64,000 nt of DNA from Rhizaria sp. SCN 62-66 (Eukaryota > Rhizaria, unplaced). This document shows positions 45,801 through 55,900 of the stretch, piece after piece. The position numbers and the translations under genes are program-made. The stretch covers positions 1 to 64,000 of the forward strand of contig MEDY01000169.1 of the NCBI GenBank assembly GCA_001724265.1, read 5' to 3'. The first letter of the stretch is position 1; every line of letters starts with the position of its first letter. The notes under the pieces are model-generated. The model was not told the DNA's origin, did no database searches, and saw only the letters and a program-made list of their open reading frames with translations.

Positions 45801-48698
45801 GCGTTTCCCTTCTTCAACGCCTCGGCGCCGCTTTTCCGGCTGGCCACCGTCATGGTCGTGTACATTTACTGCTGGGGCGGCGTCGTCTACGCGTGCGAGC
45901 AGACGGGCGTGAACCACGTCTTCGTCCTCGCCATGGACCCCCGGTCCGCGCTGTCTTCCCTCCGCGTCTGGCTGGCCGCGTCCACGCTCGCCTTCGCAAC
46001 CCTCGCGTCGGGGCTTGTTTGTTCGGTGCTCTATCTGAGGGCGTGGCTAGCGCAGGCCGCCGACATCGTCGAGACCACCGAGGACGCGACGCTGATGTTC
46101 GCGACCCCGACCATCGTCCACACGCTCACCTTCCTGCTGCTGGTGACGGCCGTCTTCGTCCCGGCGGACGTCTTTTGGTTCCCCACGCGGCGCTACCTAG
46201 GCCGCGTTTTCCGCCGCATCATCTTCTTCATCTGGATGCCCGTCTCGTTCGAGTCGACGTTCATCGCCGATCAGCTTTGCTCGCTGTCAAAGGTTCTGTT
46301 CGACATCGCTTACGCCTTCTGTTTCTATCTCTCGTCGTCGTTCCTGCCCGTCGTCGCCACCGAGGTCTGGCAGGCGCTCTCGGGCCAGTCTGATGACTCC
46401 GCGCCCTCAATCACCGCGGGCGCCGGCGAGCTGACCTGTCTGCAGTGCCGCCCCATGGTCAAAAACTTCCAGTGGGTGCTGGCCTTCGTTCCGTTCCTGA
46501 TCCGCTTCGGACAGTGCCTGAAGCTGGCGTACGCGCGTAAGGGCGACGCGCGGCACTTACAGCTCGGCAACGCATGTAAGTACCTCTCGGCCATCGCCAT
46601 GACGGCGACGGCGCTGATGTTCAAGAAGGCCATGACGACGCTGCAGATGCTGACCGCGAAGCTCGAGCTGCTGGGTGGAGAGGTCACGGCCGCGGCTAAC
46701 GGCGCCACGTCGCGTCTGTCCGTGTCGCAGTTTGTGGTCGACAAGGTCCATACGGCCGCCACCAGCATGGCCTCAAACGCCGCCGCCGCCTCCCCAGCCG
46801 CTGCCACCACTGCTTTTGCGGCCGCGACCGCGGTGAACGCAACTGCCGCTGCTGGCGCTGGCACTGCGCTGACGACGGCGGCCTCGGCGGCCGTGACGGC
46901 GCTGACTGCCGAGGTGGCCGAGGCGAGCCAGTGGGTGACTGTGCTGCGGCACCTGTTCCTGACTACCGCGATCGTCGCCACGCTCTTCCAGCTCTTCTGG
47001 GACCTGCGCTTCGACTTCGGGCTGCTGGAGCCCTCGGAGGCGTTTCCCTTCCGCAAGAAGTCCGCGCTGGGTTCCCGCGCGAGCCGCTACTACACTTTCG
47101 CGATCATCACCAACACGCTGTTGCGGCTGGCATGGATCGACACGCTGTTCCCGTCCTCGCTCGGCGTGTCGGTGCTGCGCGACGACCTCTTCCTGCTCTT
47201 CCTGCTCTGCCTCGAGGTGCTCCGCCGTGCGCAGTGGAGCTTTATCCGGCTCGAAAACGAGCATCTGAACAACGTGGGCGAATTCAGGGCCTTCCGCATC
47301 GAGATCCCCGCCGTGCCGCCGTTAGTTAAGCCGCGCGGCTCTACTTCCAGCTCCAGCGCAAGCAGCACGACGGCGGGCATCAGCGACCACTCCAGCAGCA
47401 GCAGCGGCAGCGACAACGATCACGACGACAGCCAGTCTGCGCTCAGCGCCGGCGGCAATGATCTGAGTAACACCCGCGTGGGCGAGTCCGACACGGACGA
47501 CACCGGTGACGACTTGATGAGCAGTGGCAGTGCGAACCGCACTCTGTTGCCCTCGATCGTGATCAGCAGCCCCACGCTCTACACTCCGACCCACGGTCAC
47601 CTCACCCCGACCCACGGTCACTCCCCTGCCCACGGTCACTCCGCCGCCGCCGCCGCCTCTGCCGCGGCCCACGGTCACGCGACGCTGAGTCCCGCCCACG
47701 GCCGCGCCCGCCGCGACAGCATCAGCGAGATCCTCGCCGACGGCTTCGGCATGGGGCTCGCCGCCGCCACCGCAACCTACGACGAAAGCGCCAACAGCAC
47801 GCCGCTTGCGCCGACCACCATTGTTAGTTCAAGCAGTGGCAGTGGCAGCGGCGGCAGGGCCAGGACCAACAGCGTTGGGGCGGCCAACGCCGCCGGCAGC
47901 TCGAGCTTAACTGCAGTCACTGCTTCCGGCAGCGGCCTCCCCAGCTCAAGCACCGGCGCCAGCGCGGGCGGCGCCAGTGTCTGCTCCAGCGCCGCCGCCG
48001 CTAGTGGCAGCGACTCTAGCACCGGCCGGTTCGCCGACGCGCTCTTCGCCACCCTCAACAGCAACAGCAACAACAGCAGCAACGCTCTGGGCGCCGGCTC
48101 GTACGCCAACAGCAGCTACGTTAGCAGCGTGGAGAACGACAGCGGTGGCGGTGCGAGCCTGGGTAGCGCGCTCAGTAACGCCCCCAGCGGCGCTAGCGGC
48201 GTCAGTGCACGCAGCAGCAACGCCCCCTCTAGCAACGCCCCCGTCATCAACACGAGAGCGGCGGCGTTCAGCCCCGGCAGCGTCACCATCACCGTCATTC
48301 CCAGCACGCTCAGCAGCAGCAGCAGCAGTGGCGGCGGTAGCGGGGGCGGTGGCTCAGGCCGGCCCCGCCGCGGCTCCGTGTCGACGGGCTCGGCGCGGCT
48401 GCTGCGGCGGGCTGGAGCCACCTTGCACCAGTGTGCGCAGACGGCGGTCGTCGTCGGCAAGGCCAAGTGCAAGTTCCTCGCGCTGCTGGCGCGGGCCAAG
48501 GCCAGAAAGCGCGCCGCGCTGGCCGAGGCCGCGCAGGCCGTTGCGGCGACGCAGCTGATGACTCAACAGTTACAGTCGCACTCTCAGTCTCAGGCCCAGC
48601 AGACACAGCCTCAGCCTCAGTCTCCACAGCTGTCGCTGTCGTACCCGCAGCCTCAGAGCAGTGGCGCGAATGGCGTCGAAGGCGTGAACAGGGGGTGA
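42833..48698 (+). CDS. XPR1: SPX-EXS phosphate exporter, XPR1/PHO1/SYG1 family
   Basis: Exon 1, 42833-42865, encodes MWLRSRFYQNQ; exon 2, 43125-48698, begins VPEWGSAYVHY. Joined in phase 0 they give a canonical-looking SPX start (1868 aa, stop TGA). After about 570 disordered residues the SPX domain resumes (about 585-870), with DAELEKLLDRC and ELKKGLRRAFRELLRG helices. Multiple membrane helices and an EXS domain follow (about 877-1413), including FLIRFGQCLK, NACKYLS and the signature RAQWSFIRLENEHLNNVGEFRA. A poly-Ala-rich insert of about 100 residues interrupts EXS. The C-terminal 450 residues are disordered, with HGH repeats. Likely a membrane phosphate exporter gated by inositol pyrophosphates. 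However, the lysines of the SPX ligand surface appear to be lost (see findings). The split SPX is unusual. Confidence 0.9.
44422..44512 (+). repeat. Tandem 12-nt repeat encoding SRPS/SRPP units
   Basis: Imperfect 12-base units (aggccttcctct type) encode about seven SRPS/SKPP tetrapeptides in the SPX-EXS insert. A second 12-base array at about 44610-44670 encodes RASP units. Confidence 0.8.
47590..47705 (+). repeat. HGH-type repeat (cccacggtcac units) in XPR1 tail
   Basis: Four to five copies of cccacggtcac encode THGH/AHGH units. The same nonamer, cacggtcac, recurs in the bZIP gene and in the giant gene. Confidence 0.8.
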
Positions 48699-49772
48699 TT
48701 AATACGTTTGAATTCCTTTTTTCCAGATTATGTTCTAGATATGCAACGACTGAGGCTGACTGTGGTCGCCACTATGCCAGCAGAAAACAACTTTGTTTTG
48801 TTTAACCAAGATATGAAGATCTGCATTTTACTATTTTGATTTACCACATTGAATTTTATGCTCTTGATAAAAATAAATTATTTGAGTCATTTGTGTTTTC
48901 CAAATTGTGCATAGTTAGACGGAGTTACTACGTTAGATATGCGCCAATTCGCTGCAGCTAGTGACCGAGCGGGTGGTTTCTGGGAGATATCTCATGGATA
49001 GCGGTTCAATTCGCTATTAATATTTTGTGGCATGAAACATCACCCCAGAAAAAAGTTTATGTCAGCTGCATATTATCACTCAAGTGACTGTTTTGATGTA
49101 GGTCTGGTTAAGTATTGTGTTTGGCGCGACACATCTTGCTTATTCGATTTCGATCTCGACGCGAGATCAGCCTTGGACTAACGTAAACTAGAGGGCGATC
49201 GGGTCACGGGGAAGAAACCTCATTTTCACGTTATTATCGCTCGGGAAAAAGAAGGTCAAATAATTTTCTTGAAACTAAAATTAGTATAGTTTACAATTTC
49301 ATTGAAAGTAGCCTCATTGACGATCAAATTTCCAGGGAAACTTGGAAAGAAAAATCCCCATTGCAGGATGCTCCTTCTTATCCAAACCCGTTACCCCATA
49401 CTAATCTTTAAGATATGCCCTGTTATCCGTCATTAGTTTCGGTTAACACTTTCTGCATGAGCTTTTCCGTATTAGATCTTTTAGTTCTTCAACTTTCATT
49501 TTCGCACACTTTGTTTTCACGGCGCTGGGTCTCTTCGTAACCATGTAATCCTACCCGATGTGCCCCTGTCTCCCCCTACCTACACCTTAGCATCCCCGCT
49601 CATCCCGTTTCGCCCCGCTTTTTCCCCTTTTTTTCACGCCACTGCTTTCTCGCCTCCGTAGTTTCGACTCTTTTTCCTATAGTTTCTCTTTCTTTTTTCT
49701 AAGTTGCGCGCCTGTCTCACAGAGATCCAAGCGCTCTCCTACGTGGGACCGCGCGTGCAGCCCCGCCCTGCA
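48699..49772. other. Spacer and pyrimidine-rich leader of the giant gene
   Basis: About 1.07 kb. AT-rich until 49450, then a long C/T-rich leader up to the ATG at 49773. It contains a minimal ATG-TAA start-stop element at 49543-49548. An acceptor-like ctgtctcacag at about 49721-49731 leaves room for a 5' exon. Confidence 0.45.
48872..48877 (+). terminator. Candidate polyadenylation signal AATAAA (XPR1)
   Basis: AATAAA about 175 nt after the SPX-EXS stop, in AT-rich sequence. Confidence 0.45.
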
Positions 49773-49933
49773 ATGGAGTCCGCTCAAAACCCCACCAGCG
49801 CGCACCGCATCGGAGCCTGCGCCGCCATGCCACTGTTTTTGTCCCCGCAGGGCGCTTCCCCACCGCTGCCGCCAAGCTGGAACCAATCGCGCGCCTCCCC
49901 CACCTACCTCGACTCTGGCGCCGCCGCCACAGG

Positions 49934-49968
<35 letters not shown>

Positions 49969-52900
49969 ATGCGTCCGCCACCGCGAACCCAGCCAGGCGG
50001 GCAATGGCGCTAACGTACTCGTTGTCGGCGCAGCAGGGACAGCAGCAGCAGCAGCAGCAACAGCAGCGACAGACTGTCGGGGCGGTGGCGCGGCCGCAGC
50101 CGGGAGCGTCGCCGTTATCTCTCATCTCGCTCTCTGCGATCACAAGCCCCGCTGACGGCAATACCGTTCTTAGTCCCGCCGCTAACCTGAACCTTAGCGG
50201 CGTGAGCACTGACAATAGCGGTGGCCTTATGTTGAGCCGGTCAATGACTGGCGGTCATTTGCCGACCAGCTCAACCTTAGCGTCAACAACAACAACAACA
50301 ACAGTTACGACCACCAGCACAAGCACAACAACTACAACGACGACGACAACGGGCACGAGCAGCAGCATGAACACAAGCTCTAGCTTTGGCAGCAGCAATA
50401 ACAGCATCAGTAACGCAATGACCGCAGCGGGCTCCGCCGTCGCCTCCCCGCCAAACGCCAGCTCTGGCGCTGGCACTGGCGCTGGCGCTGGCACTGGGGT
50501 TGGGGTTGTCGCTGGCTTCCGTCCTCAGATGCAGGCTCAGTCGCGGCCGCAGTCACGCCTGGCCTTTGCTGCCTCTGTGGCCGCTGTCCCGGCGCCCACC
50601 ATTTCCCTCGCGCCCAACACCAGCCTCGGCATCAGTGCGGCGATGCACCACGCGCGCATGGCCGCCGTGTCCCCACTGATGCCGCTCGCCAGCACGGCCA
50701 ATCTGGGCACATTCGGCGTCGGCATTATTGGCATCGGCGCCAGCGGCGGCGGCAGCAGCGGTGTGAACGGGTTCATCGGCAGGCTTAGCAACGGCGTGGG
50801 CATTAGTAACATGAGCAACAATCTCAACAGCAGCATCACTGGCATCAGCGGTGCGGGTGTCGGGGTGCGGACTGCTGCACCTAGCCCCTTTGAGCCGCAC
50901 AGCGGCGGCAACACTCGCGTTGTAAGCGGCCACGGCCACGGTCACTCAGCTGCTCACGGTCACTTGCTCGGCCTGTCAGTCCCCCGGACCAACGAGAAGG
51001 ACCGGCACCGCATCGTTAATGCGCACGCAATCGGCCACAGCGGCGGCGGTAGTGGCGGCGGCGGGGCCAACAGCAACAGCCTTAACAGCAGCATTATCAG
51101 CGGCAGTGGCGGTGGCGGTGGCGGTCCGAGCAGTGGGTTAGGCTAGGGGCTGGGGCAGGGCGGTGCCCTGATGCTGGCCGGGCTAGGCCCTATGTCAGGC
51201 TACGACGGCGCCTCGCCAGTGCCCCTACTGCACGCCAACCACCCAAGCGCAAGCGCAACCCACGCCCGCATGGCCCGCGGCTACAGCAGCAGGAACAGCA
51301 GTAGACGCAGCAGCACCAGCAGCGCCAACAACTCGAGTGACGGCAACAGCAACAGTCCCTTGAGGTCGCCGCCGTCGCCGCTGCCGCTGCCGCAGCCGCT
51401 GGAGCTGCCGCTGACCCTGCCGCTGCCGCCGGTGACGCAGGGGCAGACGCTGCTGCCGCTGATGTCGCTGACGCATCTGACGCGGTCCCAGTCGCTGATG
51501 CAGGCTCAAGCGCATTCCCAGCCGCAGTCGCACGCTCAGTCGCCGCAGACGCCGCGGTCGCCGCGCTCGCCGATGGCGAACACTGTTGTGCCTGACGCCA
51601 GCAGTAACAACAGCGGCGGCAACTGGCGCAACCAAAGCGGCCGCAGCCGTGAGAGTCAGCAGTACGATTGCAATAACTGCAGCAGCAACCGCGGAAGTAA
51701 CCACGCCGCTCGCAGCAACGGCACTGGAAACGGCTTTAGGTCGACCGCTGCCGCTGCTGCGGCCGCGGCTGCTGCCGCTTCGGCCACTGCAAACCACAAC
51801 GCGACTGGCATCGCGATGTACGTGCCTCCCCGCCCCAGCCACGTCCACGGCCACGGCCACGGCCGCGGCTCCGGGAGCAACCTTGCGGACGCGTTGGCGC
51901 ACGCGGGCGACGACGGCAGCGGCGGCATCCGGGCGAGAAGGCGTGTGTTTCCCATCAGCACCGCGGACAGCACCTCAAGCCACAGCAACAGCAACATCAA
52001 AGACGACGCGTCTGCCTCCTTTGATGCGATGGCGGCTACCCACGGGCACCAAGCAGTCTCGTTTGTGCCGTTCTGCGGGTTTGGTACCGCGGTGCGCGTT
52101 GGATCTGCGCTTATCGCGTCTGAGTTCTCGCCGTCTGGGAGCAAAGAGAGCGAAAACAACAGCACCAGCACTGGCAGTGGTAACAATAGCAATGAAAGTG
52201 ACAGCAACATTCATCTTAACGGCAATAGTCGCTCTAACAGTGACGACTTCGACTCGAATATTGTCCCACTTAATGGTATTGTAACCGCTGGCAACACGAT
52301 GAATATATTGAGCAGTGGCGGCAGTAGCGGAAGCAGCCGCAAACGCCGCAGCCGCAGTCGTCACAATCGCGGCGAAAACGCTGCTGCTGGTGCAAATACC
52401 ATATCTGGCAACGGCAATAACATCCGCGGCAATGCTAATAAGATCGTGAACAGCTCTAAGGCTGGCCGCGGTGGCAATACTCCTAGCCACAATCATAGCA
52501 AGAGCAAGGATAGTCCCCGGTCAGCGTTCAAACGCACCCGCAACATCGTCAACAAAAGCGGCGCCGATTCGTCACACGTCTTGCCAAGTAGCGTGCACAG
52601 TCAAGCTAACGGCGGGGGCATGCATTGGAATATGAACGGCAGCTCCCATACCCAGAGCAGCTGCAGCAGCACGGGCGCGAGCAGCAGCTTTGCATCCCAC
52701 TACGGCTTTACTTTGCTACACAGCACGAGCACCGCTATTGGCGTTAATGGGAACGATAGTATCCGTAATGCTGCGCACATTGCGTCGTCGCAGTCGATGC
52801 CGCGTCAGCCGAATCACCAGCTCTCCAACGGCGCAAACGGCAACTCGGGCAACGCTAACAATAGTATGCCGTTATCGTCGTCGCTCCCGTCGCACTACGG

Positions 52901-55900
52901 CCACGGTCATGGCGCCAGACCCGACTCTCGGTCGAGCACTGGCGCTGGCGCTGGCGCTGGCGCCGTTAAGGTGGGCGCACCAGTGCCGAGCTCCCCATCA
53001 TCGGCCTCTGCAGCCGCTGTTGCCGCCGCGTTTGCTACGGGCCGCACCGGTGGCCCCGCCGGCGCCGCAGCCGCAGCCGCCGCTAAGAGCGCCGCCGCAG
53101 CAGCAGCCGCCGCCGCGGTGAAGTCTACGAGCCCGCGCCGGCTGGTGCGCGCGATGACCCCCGGCGGCGGCGGCGCCTACAGCCCGGTTCACGCGCAGTA
53201 TGCGGAGGGGCGGGGGGTGCTGGGCCCGCGCGCGCTGCGGTTCGCCCACAGCAACAGCGGCCTCAACAGCAGCGGACACGGCACCAGCGGACACACGGAT
53301 GGCGACGGCAGTGGCAACGCTGGTAGCACCGGGCAGAGCTTCGGTCAAGGCTATACTGACACTGGTGCTTCGTTTTTTTGCAGCAGCAGCAACAGTCTTG
53401 GCGGTAACGCGACTGGTGACGAGCAGCAGTTTTTCTACGAGGACGACGACAGTGATGACGATGACGACAAGGACGGGGACGCCTTTGGGGACACGCTTGC
53501 TCTCGCCGCAGCTGCTGCAGCGGCCGCTGATGCACTCGCCGACAACGTCGCTGGCGTTGCCTATAGCCAGCCAGGAACAAACAATTTCGACACCGGTCTT
53601 GCTGCGGGACTCCATGACAACCTAAATTCTTGCAAAAACAAGGCCGGCAGCGCTGTCGCCAGTCCGGTGGCCGCACAGATTACGCAGGGGCGAGGCCGCA
53701 AGCGCAACAATAGTCCTTGCAAGCAGCAGCAGCAACAACAGCAGCTGCAGAATAAGCAAAGACTAGCTGGCAACAACGACGACGACGACGACGACAATGA
53801 CAAAGATGATGTTGTTGTGACCACACCCAAGCTTGGTGTGAAACGCAGCCGGAAAGCCGACAGTATCAGCATTTACAGCAATGGTGCCCTGAGCGGCAAC
53901 GCTCATGGTAGCCGCAAAGCTGCTGAATTGGTCCCTGGTACTGCCCCACAGCTGTCGTCCCAGTCATTCTCGTTCGCGCGGTCACGGCAGCGGCCGATGC
54001 CGGTGCCTGACCTCGACATCGCAGACTCGGAGATGCAGTCACATCTGCTACCGCCGCCGCAGCATCAGGCGTTGCTGCCCCCAATCGGGAGCTTGCCGTT
54101 CTCAGCCTCCGCGCCAGCCTCAGCAGCGGCGGCGGCTGCCGCGGCTGCAAGGGCCCCGGTCGCGGCCGCGCCGACGGGCGCGACGCCAGTCGCGGTCACG
54201 GGGAGCCCCGCGCGCAACACGGCGTTCCGGGCCACGGCAGCCGCGGGCGTGTCGCCGATGCTGCCGCTGGGAAATCTGCGCCTGCTGCAGCAGCAGCGGA
54301 AGCAGAAGCAGGAGATGGAGCAGCGGCAGCATGAGCTGCAGCGGCAGCAGCAGCAGTTGCAGCAGCAACATCAGCGGCTGGGTCAGGTTTTTCCTGTTAG
54401 CTACGAGCAGCACCGCGCTCCCGGCATCGGGGCTGGCGCCCAGACTGACCGGGACCGGTTACCCAGCATTGCTGAGACCGCCAACGCTGCCGTCACCGTT
54501 GCCGCCGCCGCCGCTGCTGCTGCCGCTGCGACTAATAGCAATAGTCGCGCCCCCGCGTTTGCATATGGCCACTCGTCGCCGCACAGTCGCTTTGACGCTA
54601 CTACTTCTACTACTACCCACAGTCAGTCCTCAGCTTCCGGGCAGTCTGCGGCCCCCAGTTTCCCGGGCACTGTTGCCCACGGTCACCTCAGCCACGCGAG
54701 CGCGTATGGCCACGTGCCCAACGCGGATAACCGGCATTCGGCTGCGCTCTCGGCCCCTACACACAAGCTTGGCGAGTCAAATGCGGCAGCCCACCCCGCC
54801 AACGCTACTGCCAACTCGCGATTTGAGATTATTAACCGTAATAGTGATGCCAACCCTGGCTTGAGCTGGAATGAAGGCGACAACGTGCAGGGCAATAGCT
54901 TTTCTAGCGTGAACACGAACAGTGACGTACCAAGCACTCCTAAGCGCGCAGGCAGGCCGCCCAAGAGCCTTAGTCACAAAGGCATGTTTGACAGTGACAG
55001 CGCGCTGGTCGGCGGTGCAGGTGCGAGCTTTCTAGCAAACATGCGGAGTTTGATTACTCGCAGGTTTTCTGGCGTAAATACCCCTGATAACAATTGTAAG
55101 AACAACGACTCAAACGCAAACCAGTGCAAGATTAGCAGCAATGCAGATGGTGGAAGCAACGGCGACAACAGGGGTCAACGTATTGATGTCGCAAACCTAA
55201 ACCCTGATTATGAAAGCAACGGTGGCAGCAACTATAGCCGCAACGACCGCGCAGCAACAGGCCGTGTAGATGCCGGCCTTAACGCCACGCTCGCAGCCAG
55301 GAGCAACGATTCTCCCGCACGTGTTGCCATCGTCAATGACGCGGCTAGCGCGGCCAACGGGCACGCTGGCCGTCTCCCCGCCCCGGTGCCGGCGCCGGGC
55401 GTCGCTGTCGTTGATTACGTCGGTGGCTCGAACACTGGCTTGAACACTGGCGGCGGGGCTGGCGCAGATAACGTGTCCTTTGACGTCGGCAGTCTCGTGC
55501 CAAAGCAGCGCAGAAAACGCGGCACTGTCAAGCCGCTCAATGCGGTGTCGGTTGCGCTCGCAGTTTCTGCTGCAGAGGCTGCCGCAGAGGCAGTCGCTGC
55601 GACTGGGGCCGCGGCAGCCGCTGAATCTGCTACAGCTGCTGCTGCCGCTGCTGCTGCTGCAAATCGTACTGTGGCTAAAATTGCTCCAACTGATTCGGCT
55701 GAATATGGTTCTGTATCTGGTCGTAGCAGCATACAGGGGCTACCGCCGCCTACGCCTGTTTCTGTGTCAAACCGCGCCAGCGCAAACGACGCCAGTCTAA
55801 GTACACGCGCGAATGTAAGCGCTAGCGTGGGCTTGCTGTCCCAGGTTGGCACGAGTATCAGCGCAGCTATCAGCCAAGGCGCTTTCTATAACCCCAGCCC

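Noticed and set aside
48961-49025. tRNA-like stretch (A-box-like tgaccgagcgggt and ggttcaattcgct)
   Set aside because: Sought because a CUA tRNA would be relevant. The T arm leaves an eight-base loop or mismatches, and no acceptor stem pairs.
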